From assembly GCA_013368375.1 (NCBI GenBank), contig JAACJP010000003.1:1488001-1552000 (forward strand): DNA of 64,000 nucleotides. Reading direction: 5' to 3'. The notes below the pieces were generated by a model. It saw only the letters and a program-made list of their open reading frames with translations, did not search any database and was not told where the DNA came from. The stretch's first letter is position 1. Each line of letters starts with the position of its first letter. This DNA is from Tricholomella constricta (taxonomy: Eukaryota > Basidiomycota > Agaricomycetes > Agaricales > Lyophyllaceae). Below are positions 1-10,645 of this stretch, piece by piece. Both the position numbers and the translations under genes were made by a program.

Positions 1-1459
1 AGGTATGAGCCGGAGGACGTGCCGGGGTGCGTAAGGAGCTCGGGGAAGTGGATCGGGGCTACCTCCGTCTTCAAGGATTTCACGTCAGTGCTAGTAGAAA
101 TCGTCCGGGGCGCTGTGGATTTAAGGTTGCCGAAGGGGTCGAAGGCGCCGCGGGATGTTAATGGTGGCTCGATCAGGTCGAGCTCACCAGGGACGGGCTG
201 CGTGATGTCCCATGACTTTTCTTTCATTAGGAGCTCGAGCTCGCCGGTAGTGATTACGCAGTCGACGTCGCGCGTCGAGTATATGTCGCTGTAGAAGTCT
301 GTCCGGGACGCCTCAAGTTTCTTGTCGTAGCACATCATGACAGTGACGTGGTAAATCTCGTTTGGCCTGCACATGCGAGAGAAATCCCAATCAAACTAGT
401 GAGCAGCGGATAGTAATAATAAAAACAGTGGGGATAGGATGAAACTGACAGTTTCCCCCAGCGCGCACCCATCCAATTCTTCACAAGCGTCCCCATTACT
501 TGCTGCGGGCTTTTCGTCCGGGAGATAAAAGGCAGCATCTCTGCATGCGCCTTTTCGGCATAGCATATCCACCCGGGACATGCGCTCGCGAGCATCGGGA
601 GTCCCTTCGCGCTGTCTCCGGCTCCAGTCCCAGTACTTGCTACATCGCTACCACCCTCTGTAGCAGCTCGCCACCGCTCCTCGAACTCCGCTATATGTTC
701 CTGCAGGGCAATGTGCCGAGCGAAGGTCGTGTCGAACACACATTCGAAACCGAGGACCTCGACGCAGAATGCACGGATGCGCCGCATAATTTGGAGAGGG
801 GTAGGGTGCTCCGATGTGGAGGTGGATGGTGAGGCCGCGACTGCTGCAGCGAGCGAGGCAAGGCTCTGTGGGGCTATTGAGATGACCGGAACTTTGTAGG
901 ATTCTGCGACTGGAGCGACATCAGGCGTGCTGGATATTACAGGGATGCGGCCCCGATTTTTCTCGTTTTCTTCGAGGAAGGTCAGGACTTCTGTATGGGA
1001 CTGAAGGGTGATAAGGACGGATTCGGCGGATGTTATGCAGCCGCTGTGAAATGTCAAAGCTTTTTCAAATATGGAGGGATCAAAGTGCGTACGAGCATGC
1101 CAAGCAGTCATTCAGATTTATTTGAGCCTGCTCTAGTTTCTTGGCTGGTGCAGGCGTTCCATTTGTGATCGATTTACTCTCTTGTGTCACTTCGTAGTAC
1201 GCGCCACTCCTGTCGATTTGGATCTCTGTCTGCAGGAAATTGACTGTCAAGCTCAATGCACAGGATGCAGACGTACCGCAGCAGCACCGGGATCCTTCTC
1301 CTCTGGTTTATTGGGATTGAGCTGCTCAACAGGCTTGATGCATGCCTGCGATGGAGTAATAAAGTCGTTGAGGTCGGTAAGGGTCTAGTATATACATGCT
1401 AAGTGAAGCAGAGAGGGCAGCGACCAAGGCAGACATACGAGTGCACCAGAGAACGCCAT
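1..1459 (-). CDS. NAR1: Nar1-like cytosolic Fe-S assembly factor (3' part outside window)
   Basis: Hydrogenase-like Fe-S protein of the cytosolic iron-sulfur assembly (CIA) machinery. The N-terminus was rebuilt by splicing. Exon 1 (1439-1459) encodes MAFSGAL, exon 2 the [18 protein letters not shown] segment, and exon 3 ends in CLACS, which joins across an intron to exon 4 (about 450-1043) starting GCITSAESV. This gives the family's N-terminal cluster cysteines. Exon 4 carries [17 protein letters not shown] and the [10 protein letters not shown] stretch typical of Nar1. Exon 5 starts at 366 with [21 protein letters not shown] and runs off the window at [14 protein letters not shown], so the C-terminal part is missing only because of the window edge. 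It is divergent from the F-box gene, with about 107 bp between the start codons. The exon 4/5 donor (GTCAGT near 449) is the least certain junction. Confidence 0.93.
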
Positions 1460-1566
1460 GGGCAGAAGGAAAGAGTCGCCGGGCGAAAGTTACTAATAGC
1501 CTAAGCACGTGATGCGCGATCATTGATCGTCAACCACCGAATGAGGGGCTGCCAGATCTCATCATC

Positions 1567-2439
1567 ATGGCGCTACCACCAGAGCTGACTGACGCGATAA
1601 TCAGCCATATCGATGGCGAGGACACGGCCACCACTCTATGTGCCTGCGCGCTTGTTTGCCGTAGCTTTATCGCAGCCAGCAGACGACACCTCTTTTCCCT
1701 TGTCGCACTAGGGACGACACACGATATGGACAGTTTTAAACAACTCCTATCGTCACCACTTTGCACGATTCCTCAACGTGTTAGACACCTGAAAATTGGG
1801 GGGTCTGTGCGCTCAACTCACCCTTTATGTGCGGATGATGTCCACACCATCCTCACCCGCTTCTCTCCTAAGTACTCGACAGATGTCCGAACTATTGTCG
1901 CTGCCCTGTCGCATATCGAAAGTCTCACCATCACCTCATCTTTTGGGGAACCTATCACTCACCTAGTACTTCATCCTCCCCGTCTCGATTGCGTACTCGA
2001 ATTAGAACTCAGAGCTGTACCTTTTGAGTCAGCAGCCGAAGCTATCCACTTTGTCTGTGCTTTCCCCAGCCTCCGCATCCTCATCTTCAACAGCGTCACT
2101 TGGAGAACTTCGAGAGCCGCAATTATTCCCGCCGCCCGACTACCTCCTAAACTCACCACACTCCAGCTCATGTCCGGCTGCAACGATTTTTTGCGCTGGA
2201 TGCTTCACCTCCACGAGTCCTCCCCCGCAAATTTACCCCCATTATCATCACTCACCCTTGCTGGTGTTTCCAAAGTGGAGACCGATGCCATCTACACACT
2301 TATCACAGCCCTCGCGGGGTCTTTGCGCGTCTTAGCGATAGACTTTGAGGCGAGGAGCGCTACGTCCGAGGTGCTGCTGCGTAGTCATCCACTTCTGGCC
2401 GCGATACCTACCCTATGCATGAGGCACCTTCGATTTTGA
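1567..2439 (+). CDS. F-box domain protein, hypothetical
   Basis: Intronless 290-residue ORF. The N-terminus MALPPELTDAIISHI, followed by about 20 residues to TLCACALVCRSFIAASRRHLF, has the F-box pattern (LPxEL, then I..H...., then ..VC..F....R..LF) common in the large agaricomycete F-box families. The rest contains irregular leucine-rich stretches (for example LSSLTLAGVSKVETDAIYTLITALAGSLRVLAI) that resemble degenerate LRRs used for substrate binding in SCF ubiquitin ligases. No specific substrate can be inferred. The start was chosen because the F-box begins directly after it and NAR1 starts divergently 107 bp upstream. Confidence 0.8.
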   Translation: MALPPELTDAIISHIDGEDTATTLCACALVCRSFIAASRRHLFSLVALGTTHDMDSFKQLLSSPLCTIPQRVRHLKIGGSVRSTHPLCADDVHTILTRFSPKYSTDVRTIVAALSHIESLTITSSFGEPITHLVLHPPRLDCVLELELRAVPFESAAEAIHFVCAFPSLRILIFNSVTWRTSRAAIIPAARLPPKLTTLQLMSGCNDFLRWMLHLHESSPANLPPLSSLTLAGVSKVETDAIYTLITALAGSLRVLAIDFEARSATSEVLLRSHPLLAAIPTLCMRHLRF

Positions 2440-2689
2440 GGTCGCCTCTGAGTATAATATTATTATTCACTGTGTAACCTATACTTGGACATTTTTAAAA
2501 TACGGCGCCCACAAGTGTCCTTTTGAGATCGTCTCACGGTCGCGTGAATTTGATTTGCCGGCGGCGTGTGATCGAGAATGGACGCGGCGCATCTCCGACT
2601 CGCTGACGTCCCAAAATATTTAATTTCAGTCCAATTACTCCTTCCTTGCTTCCTGCCATCACCTTCAAACTCAACCTTTTCCTTGTACC

Positions 2690-4195
2690 ATGACTCTGGC
2701 GGCTCCACGGACTACAGCCACAGCGTTGACTCGTTCGCTAGCGCGCTCCTTTGCCTCTTTGCATAATGCACCTCCAGCAGGCAAAAGGTAATAGTCTTCT
2801 CTGCTTCTAGACTTGTCATGTCCTTTAATTAACGCACAAAAAGCCCTACAGGTACGTTGTCTAATATCCGGAGTCGTCACTGCACGCAGCAACTCAACAC
2901 CAACTCAGCCATCGTCATGATGAACATGGGAGGACCCGAAACCGTTCGTGCTTCCCCCTCGTCCCATCTGCGTAACTCTGACGTCTTTTCAGGTTCCCGA
3001 AACCCAAGATTTCCTCAAAAACCTCTTTTCCGATGGTGACCTCATCCCCCTCCCCTTCCAGCGGTTCCTGGCCCCGATCATTGCCCGCCGGCGCACGCCT
3101 CAGATCGAAAAACAGTACACAGATATCGGCGGCGGGTCCCCTATTCTCCACTACACGCAGCTCCAGGGCGAGGGCATGGCCAAGCTTCTCGACGAGTTGC
3201 ACCCGGAGACCGCCCCGCACAAGGCGTACGTGGCCTTTCGGTATGTCCGCCCGCTAACGGAGCAGACAGCTAAGCAAATGAAGGCGGACGGTGTGAAGCG
3301 TGCCATTGCGTTCACGCAGTACCCGCAATATAGCTGTAGCACGACGGGGAGTAGCTTGAACGAGATGTTTCGCCGGGGGAGTGCAGGCGATGCTGGGGAC
3401 GGCGTCCAGTGGAGCGTGATTGACCGCTGGGGTACGCACCCCGGATTTATCGAGGTGTGTATTTACGCGACGCGAGGGTGCTCGATGAGCGACATCTCAT
3501 ATCACGTATCGACAGGCCGTCGCACAAAATATTGAGGCTGCACTTGCAAAGTTCCCTGCTTCTACTCGGAAGGACGCGGTTCTCCTGTTCTCGGCACACT
3601 CGTTACCCATGTCTGTCGTAAACCGCGGGGACCCATATATCCTCGAAGTTTCAGCTTCCGTATCTGCCGTGATGGATAGGCTCGGGCACAGCAATCCTTT
3701 TCGCCTGGTATGGCAATCCCAGGTCGGCCCTTCAGCTTGGATGGGGATGCAGACGGGTGAAGCGCTCAAAGGCCTCGCGCGGCTGGGAAAAAAGGAGGTT
3801 GTGCTTGTGCCAATTGCGTTCACCAGTGATCACATCGAGACCCTGTACGAGCTTGATTTGGAATACGCCGAGGAGGCACGCGAGGTGAGACGCCATCATA
3901 TCATGAAATACAGAATACAGAACACAGGACTGATGACCGGCGTCTTTTTCTCTCTTTTCCCATCTACGGCTATTTTTAATCTGTCCAACAGCTTGGCATG
4001 GAAGTTCACCGAGCAGAGTCATTGAACGAGTCACCTGTGTTCATCCGAGCGCTTGCTGATATCGCCGCGCAGCACTTGCGGGACTGCAGTGCAGGTAAGG
4101 GCCCCGTCAGCACACAGTTCAATCTGCGGTGTCCAGGTTGCACGAACGCGACGTGCGGACAGCAAAAGACGTGGTTTGCGCGTGGAGGGCGGTAG
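2690..4195 (+). CDS. HEM15: Ferrochelatase, mitochondrial
   Basis: Inserts Fe2+ into protoporphyrin IX, the last step of heme synthesis, at the mitochondrial inner membrane. The Arg/Thr/Ala-rich N-terminus ([20 protein letters not shown]) looks like a mitochondrial presequence. Core motifs: [124 protein letters not shown]. The C-terminus has the [11 protein letters not shown] cysteines expected for the [2Fe-2S] cluster of fungal and animal ferrochelatases. At least four introns; those after GGPET, after HPGFIE (GTGTGT..CAG) and after EEARE are clean. The first junction (about 2787-2866) is unclear: keeping the frame needs an acceptor at CCGGAG, giving ..[16 protein letters not shown], so that junction may be wrong. 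Confidence 0.93.
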
Positions 4196-4380
4196 GATTG
4201 ATTATCTGTATGTACCTCGGCCACACGACGCGTCTCGTAATATAGAACGCAGCTCCGATAGTAAACTTTTTTTGTTTCTACGACCGCGGTGATCAAGTAG
4301 CTCGCCTCTTGGCTGAGTCAGCCTGATCAGTATCTCAGCGCAGATGAATTCTGCATGCCGAGCCAGGTGGAACGATTATC

Positions 4381-4414
4381 TCCACGCGTCTCCACGCGTC
4401 GACAGAGTATAAAG
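4381..4414 (+). promoter_or_regulatory. ERG8 promoter: duplicated ACGCGT decamer and TATA box
   Basis: The decamer TCCACGCGTC occurs twice back to back (4381-4390, 4391-4400); each copy contains ACGCGT. A TATA-like TATAAAG follows at 4408-4414, about 55 bp before the ERG8 start. ACGCGT is the core of the MluI cell-cycle box bound by MBF-type factors in ascomycete yeasts. Use of that box here is inference only. Confidence 0.45.
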
Positions 4415-4466
4415 CCGGCTCATCCAGCCCAGGGTACTTACATAGACCCCTCTCATAAGATCTCCT

Positions 4467-6616
4467 ATGGCCCATAACATCACCGTCGTCTCCTCACCAG
4501 GCAAGGTTTTGATCTCCGGAGGTTATCTTGTGCTTGATTCCAAGTACTCCGGGACTGTGGTGTCGACGTCGTCTCGCTTCTACACCGTCGTTCGCGGCAA
4601 TTCATCCACCGGAGCGAACCACATTCGTGTGCGGTCACCACAGTTCCTCGATGCGACATGGGAGTACACTGCGTCAGCGACCGGGGCGACGGTAAATGTC
4701 GAAGATTCGCCGACCAAGTGCATATCTTGATCATCCATCCCTTGGTTTGCCCGCTGATGAGATTGAAATCTACCCTAGCGCGAGCAAAAACAAGTTTGTG
4801 CACCTGGCGTTGCAAAGTACTCTTGTTGTTGCCTCCGAGATCAGCGGTATCGCTTCCGTGAACGAGATATTGGCTCAGGGTCTCGACATTGCCATCGTGG
4901 GCGATAACGATTTTTACTCGCAGAGAGAAAAGGTCAAGATCTCTAGCCAAATGTTACTTTTGTCCTGACGTGATTCTCACCAAAGCTCGCCTCCCTGAAC
5001 CTCCCCCGTACCCTGGCGTCGCTGCACAAGATCCCGCCCTTTACCTCCACTGGCGTTCCCCTCTCAAAGGTGCACAAAACAGGACTCGGGTCCTCCGCCG
5101 CTCTCATCACGTCCCTGGTCTCTGCTCTCCTCCTCCACTTCGCCAGTATCCCCGCGACATCGCTCTCGAGCCCAGCCAGCCCCGGCAGGCTGCTCGCGCA
5201 CAACCTCGCGCAGTATGTACATTGTCTCGCGCAGGGCAAAGTCGGCAGTGGTTTCGACGTCGCCGCAGCCGTGTTTGGCAGCCACATCTACACGCGCTTC
5301 AACCCAGCCGTACTGCACGGACTGATGAACGACGAGGCTGTAAGTGCTTACTCCGGCTCGGTTCATGTGGCCGGTGTCCCGTTTTGATTGACGCCCTTTT
5401 TTTTTGGTTCCTGGCGTAGCTCCGTACCCAGGCTCTCCACCCGATTCTTGCGCCTACGAATCAGGCATGGGACTACGCCATCCATCCGTTCAAGTTGCCT
5501 CCGCTGACCAGACTTATGCTTGCGGATGTCGATGCGGGCAGCGACACCCCCTCGCTCGTGGGCAAAGTCCTCAAGTGGAGGACTGAAAATCCCGAAGAAG
5601 GTTCGCACCGTCCTGCTCTCCGTCATGGTCTATAATTGCCGCATCCCGGGAGTGTGGCGTCTCGTCTTCTTGCGCTAACGTCCCCGTTTTTTTTTTTTCG
5701 TGTTTACATTCTAGCGCTCGCCCTGTGGACATCCATCGATAAACTGAACACGCGCCTCGCGCAGACGCTTCTTGATATCTCAAAGTTGCACGATAGTGAC
5801 AAGGAGAATTATACAGTGGCCGTCAAGTACATCGCGTCGCTCCAGCCCATTCAGGTCTGTAACGCTCTCTCTCAACCGATCCCTCGAATTCTGGACTGAT
5901 CTTCCCGCGCCGCACCAGTGGGGATTCGCCAACCCCCTCCATTCAGATATACTCCCCGTCATATCAAAGTTCTACGAAGCCCATCAAGTCTCCCAGGTAT
6001 GTCATCTCACTCTCGCCTTCTCCTGTGTGTCCATCCAGACCGCACAAGTCGGATCGATTAGCTTTACATGTATAATTGACGCTAATAATTGTGCACGCGC
6101 AGGCTATTCGTGTACACATGCGTGACATGGGCGAGCGCTCCGGCGTCCCCATCGAGCCGCGCGAGCAGACACAACTTCTTGACGCGTGCGTGTCCCTTGC
6201 CGGCATCATCGGCGGCGGCGTTCCCGGCGGTATGTGCCTTTCCCCCACTCCCATCGGGATCCCTGCGTCCTTTGAAAATCCCGGAACTGACTCCCACTCC
6301 TTTTCTTTTGCTTCTTCTTTCATTTTTTTTTTACTGCGTTTGCTTGCCGGCATTTGTTCGTACTTGCGGATCTTTGTTCTCCGACCTGGTATTGCCTTGT
6401 GCAGCGGGCGGATACGACGCGATCTGGCTCCTAGTATGCGATCCCGTCGACGCGGCTCCGGACATCCCGCCAAGTGAGCGCGTCGAGAGCGTCTGGAGCG
6501 AGTACAAGGACCTTGACGTGTCGCCACTGTCGGTGGTGGAGAGCCTCGCGGGCGGGGCGCGTGTGGAAGAGTTGGATGCCATCCCGGGGCTGAAGGAGGT
6601 GACAGCTTTGGCGTGA
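4467..6616 (+). CDS. ERG8: Phosphomevalonate kinase
   Basis: Phosphorylates mevalonate-5-phosphate to the diphosphate in the mevalonate pathway feeding sterols, dolichol, and farnesyl groups (including those on mating pheromones). GHMP-kinase family: N-terminal SSPGKVLISGGYLVL; the central glycine-rich ATP loop KVHKTGLGSSAALITSLVSALL; QGKVGSGFDVAAAVFGS; C-terminal SLAGIIGGGVPGAGGYDAIWLLV, all in family order. The first intron (donor GTAAAT at 4692, acceptor GATGAG near 4760) restores IEIYPSASKNKFVHLALQ in phase. Later introns follow SQREK, NDEA, ENPEE, LQPIQ, HQVSQ and GVPG. The last exon ends in GLKEVTALA with the stop at 6614-6616. All junctions keep the frame, so the gene looks intact. Confidence 0.94.
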
Positions 6617-7426
6617 TCACGTGTTGGGTGAGTTCTTGGTGCTGTATACATCTAGTGTTGTTGCTTGCCTGGGCTGTATGTACTCTATATCTGCTTTGTA
6701 GATGCTTATAAGCATGTCTTGCTTTTTTGTTGTTGTTCACTGTCCCGGGCTTATTGCGCAGACTAATCCGACTGTGGTGATTATGCAGTTTTCTGATGAT
6801 ATTCACCATACGTACCATGCTTTCATGTCAGACGAGTGGACAACGACTCGTAGCAATGAATCCTTCAGCGTGTCGGGAATCCAACCCGCGATCATATTCC
6901 AGCTGATGGCAACTCCAAGTGTACGGAGACATCGTCAGTTGTCAAATTGTGATTTTTCGGACTTCGACTGAATTTAATGCCTACCCGAACCCTATGATAC
7001 AGCCTGCAGCCAGGAAGGTCCTTGATACACGAGCCGAGAGTGGGCCCCGGGTGGTCAATTGGAGTCCAGATCTAACTTTATGTGCTTGTACGATAAAATT
7101 ACAACAGGATAACAATGAAACAATGACCAGGATGACTTCCTTGGAGTCATGTGCAACTACTGAACTAAATATTCAAAGCTCGCAAACAGCGGAAGCTCGA
7201 CATATATCGATGTAAGGTGGAGTTTCAAAGCAAAGCTTGACCTCGAGACGGGCCTCTCCCGGTAAGAAATGCCGAAAGACCCTTGGACAAGATTATTTTG
7301 TAAATATACTACCCAATGCTTGTCCGATTACAAGTCCAGTTTACTCTCCAAAACTACACAACAGCTCCCAACTTGTAAATAGGGAAAGTGTTGCCCAGCG
7401 CTGAGATGCGGAAAGCAAGTCTAAGA
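6617..7426. other. Intergenic region, convergent 3' ends of ERG8 and the transporter
   Basis: About 810 bp between two converging genes. Only short open frames without family signature are present, and no repeat structure was noticed. It should contain the 3' UTRs and polyadenylation sites of both neighbours. Confidence 0.6.
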
Positions 7427-9761
7427 TCACAAACACATTTTCGGATCGCCTTCCCTGGTCCACGACTTCCCGAGTGCAAGGAAGAGCGATATAACCATAA
7501 CGACGACGCCGAAGGCCGCGCACAGGACGGCCGGGAGCTTCGCGCGGCTGTGCCACGGGAGCTTGGGGTCAAGGAGTTTGATGTAGCACGCGGCGGGGAA
7601 GATAAAAGCAAGGGTGGTTGCTGAGACGCCACCCGTGATTTCAAGCATGACGCCGAGGTCGCATGTTACGAGTGCGACTGCGGGTGGATTCCTTTCAGCG
7701 AAAGCTAGAAGTGAGCATAGGATGGGTGTACTTGCCGATGAGGGAGGCGAGCAGGATAGTGGTGGTGAAGAATACGTGCCGTTGTTGATTGAAGGACTCG
7801 TGGGCGAAAAAGTAGTGTTCGATGACCTACAACAAAGGGTAAAGACACACAAAAACAGATCAACAAATCAAAACGGACCTCTCTGCACACAAAAAGCTCG
7901 AGAGGGAGCGTTGTGAACATGTTTAAGCCGAAGCAGAACCGCGCCACATTGATCAGGGTATCGTTCTACAGGCAGTGGCGTTAGACCGTGTGATCCTAGT
8001 TGCTCAAACAGAATGTACCGAGGAAAAGTTGTTCAAAATATTCCCTTGCGTCTTGTCGGTGAACACCAAGTATGCTGATATCGCCAGCGTCATACAACAA
8101 ACAAGCGACATCATAGTCGAGACATGTGTGACTTTGGCGAACCTATCGATTGTTGGCGTCCGCAGACTGCCGTAGATGAGGAGAGAGTTATGATGACATA
8201 CTGGAAAACTCATCTAGCCACACAGCGTAAATTGAAAGACAAAGGGTGCTCACCAAATGCGAAGCTGATAACCCCAATGGCCTGGAAGATACCGGGCTGA
8301 ATGATTGTAAAGCGCTTCGACGGATCGCCTCTGAGTTCAGGTGCAGAGTGAGGCCCTTCGATGATGACGGAGATGACGATGATGAGCATGCCAACGAGCG
8401 CGACACCAGATGCCCGGGAGAGCTTATGGATGTCACGGTATAATGAAAGGGGATAAGAAACACAGACGGTGCAGAGAGTGATAATGAATTGACGGTTAGC
8501 AAATATCTTGAGGATAGATATCGAAGAGAGCTTGGGAAATAATGAGCGGACGACGTGAGGTATTGTATCGCCGATGATAATTCCAAACGCACACATGCCT
8601 ATACTCCTAGTTAGCAGCATGAAATTGGAAGAGTAAATTAGATATTCACCTCCAAACGCAAAAGCAAATTGAAAGAATGAGACAGCGGCTCTGCCGCTAG
8701 ACCCAAAGCAATGGTCCATGATTTCAATGTATGAATGGCGCCCACTTAGTTTAGCGTTGACCACAATCAGGCGGATTGTCCAATCTGTAATGCCGCACAA
8801 GACCACGAGGAGTATTAGTCCTGTGAAGAAGCCGGCTTGGCTGACTGCGTAAGGTAGTCCTAAGGTCGAGAGTATTAGGCCAAAGGACAATCCTTCAAAG
8901 TAGTTGTTGAGGGTATACCAATAATGCCTGAAGAACATTAGAAGGAGAGTAGATATATAGTCAATGCGCGAGGAACTTCACCTGCTCCTAAAATCGAGTT
9001 CGCCATGTTGGCAATTGAATCTACCAACCCCCCACCTGCGGTTCGCTTCGCCGCTATTTCTTCCAAGTCATAATCTTCACCTCCTGACATCTCATGCCCA
9101 TTGACTGCGTCCGTACTCCGCCGCGCCGCCGACGTATCGAAAAGGCCGACAAGCAGCGGCATGGTCTGGTCCATATGCCCTCGCGGCGCGACATGGTCCG
9201 TGTCATCGAGGTCATCAGAGTCTAGCTCATACTCTGGAATACAAAGGCCACGATGTCAATACGTGAATCAAAAAGTAGCCCGGGTCGAGCAGAATCGGAC
9301 ACGTACACACCTGCTTCGCGACTGGCGAGGGTTGATCGCAGCGGCGGCCCAATGACTCGCACTTCCTCATGAAACCGAACGCTATGATCCGACCTGGAAG
9401 TGTTGAGCGCTGTTCCCTCTGCCTCGTCATCGTCATCCTCGACGGAAAATATTGTCTGAGCGCCTGAGAGGTCCTCGTGCGAGCCTAGCAGTGGGACTGA
9501 GTATTCAGCCTCAGTTGGGCCATTTCGATCCCTCTTTGTAGATTTTGGAAACATTATGTGGCCACCATGGACGTTGTCTGCTCGGCGTCTCGACTTGTCT
9601 TTCCAGTGAGCAGTTGTGAGCAGCCTCGGCGCTGGGACGAGTGTGGGACCTGGGTGAAATTGTTCACACGTGACCGATTCAAAAGGAGATTTCGTATGAC
9701 ATTGACAGTAGTCGACATTCTCCTTCAGCCTGTATGTATCTTGTTTCAACGTTAATGCCAT
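7427..9761 (-). CDS. Vacuolar amino-acid transporter, AVT/AAAP (SLC38-like) family
   Basis: Membrane transporter moving neutral amino acids, probably across the vacuolar membrane. An acidic N-terminal cytosolic region leads into the family signature SIANMANSILGAG-IIG-LPYAVSQAGFFTG. More membrane segments follow (LILLVVLCGITDWTIRLIVVNA, FQFAFAFGG, FIITLCTVCVSYPLSLYR, VALVGMLIIVISVII, a segment with PLELFVCREVIEHYFF, then VALVTCDLGVMLEITGGVSATTLAFIFPAACYIKL). It ends WTREGDPKMCL. Two odd splice features are described separately: a 9-nt micro-exon (8919-8927) and a GC-AG intron (7678-7735). The start is uncertain: M1 at 9761 gives a 69-residue low-complexity extension, while the next in-frame ATG at 9554 (MFPKSTKRDRN) may be the real one. 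Which AVT subgroup it belongs to is not clear. Confidence 0.88.
8919..8927 (-). other. 9-nt micro-exon of the AVT-type transporter
   Basis: On the minus strand the exon ending in GGAGCAG has a GTGAAG donor. An intron ends in TTCTTCAG at 8928. The next nine bases GCATTATTG are followed at once by a second donor (GTATAC, from 8918), whose intron ends in CCTTAG at 8860. The joined frame reads ILGAG-I-I-G-LPYAVSQ, exactly the invariant family motif. Both flanking introns contain CTAAT-like branch sites. Confidence 0.85.
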
Positions 9762-9962
9762 GATATCAGCATCCTAGACCGATTCTCTGCTTAAAGCTCT
9801 CTAAGGCATAGTAACTGCGGTCTGCAAGCTGAGCGCGCCTGGCGACGTGTACTTCGCATTGAAATGTTCCGAGCTATGCAATTATCGCAGCGCAATTGGT
9901 TGATTCTTATCCTCAGAATTGCTCACTGAATGTAAGAAAATGCTTGGGGGATCCACGGACCG

Positions 9963-10200
9963 TGTATGCCACGCAGGAAAGAGCTTGAGCGTGGTCCCCG
10001 CAGTACGCAGTCCCTTGCATATCATTTCAAGTTGACAATTTCAGATTGTACTTCACAGTAAAAGAATCTGGGCTATGCGATTATCTTATCTTCAGGACTC
10101 GCTTGGGCGATCCTCGAAGTTACGTATGCCACACAGGAAAGGCCTTGAGAGTGGTCCCCGCAGTACGCAGTCCCTTGTATTTCATTCCAAGATGACATTT
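9963..10200 (+). repeat. Two-copy tandem repeat in the divergent promoter region
   Basis: A block at 9963-10040 (starting GTATGCCACGCAGGAAAGAG and including GTGGTCCCCGCAGTACGCAG) recurs at 10123-10200 with about 90% identity and an offset of 160 bp. Weaker similarity extends to the left of each copy (CTATGCAATTATC and CTATGCGATTATC). The repeat lies between the transporter start (9761) and the first PL14-like gene (10646). The remainder of this 885-bp intergenic region shows nothing else recognisable. Confidence 0.8.
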
Positions 10201-10584
10201 GCCTCAAGTTGATCAGATTGTGTATCTCACTCACGTCAGATTGGTTTTCCGAACCACGTCCTCCTTGGTACCAGTATTGCAGAAAAATGGAAAGACATTC
10301 GCGGTTTCTTTACCTAAATCGATGTTCCCCGATGCGGCTTTATTTAATGTCCACCCAGTGCTCGTCTTTCAATGCTTTGCTGCATGAGCGCGTCCGATCT
10401 TCACGCGTGACGCGTCAAGCTCAGGCTCAGGGTCCATCAGGGTCCGAACGCGTCCAGTCAGGACCGCGTTCAGCGGCGTCGCGGTGATAAGAGTACCACG
10501 TGATCGCTTTGAAACGATCTTGGCCTCGCCGCCCAGGGAGCTGAACACTGATTTCTTTTTCAAACACAAGCACTTGAGGAGGGC

Positions 10585-10590
10585 TATAAA
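10585..10590 (+). promoter_or_regulatory. TATA box of first PL14-like gene
   Basis: TATAAA lies 61 bp upstream of the ATG at 10646, a spacing usual for regulated fungal genes. The paralogue at 12630 has only an AATAAAAG-like element near 12551. Confidence 0.5.
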
Positions 10591-10645
10591 ACCTGGCCTC
10601 GAGTCCAAATTCACGCAGGCTCTGTCTGCTCCACGATCCTTGACC

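Noticed and set aside
4692..4760. Apparent frameshift in ERG8 near 4.7 kb
   Set aside because: An intron with donor GTAAAT and acceptor GATGAG restores the frame in phase, so no lesion needs to be assumed.
5964..6818. 284-codon minus-strand frame over the end of ERG8
   Set aside because: It overlaps well-supported ERG8 exons in antisense and has no family signature; a GC-bias shadow.
10484..10645. Extended start of PL14-like copy 1 upstream of 10646
   Set aside because: The extension would place about 54 residues before the signal peptide and would cover the TATA box at 10585. The ATG at 10646 begins the signal peptide directly.
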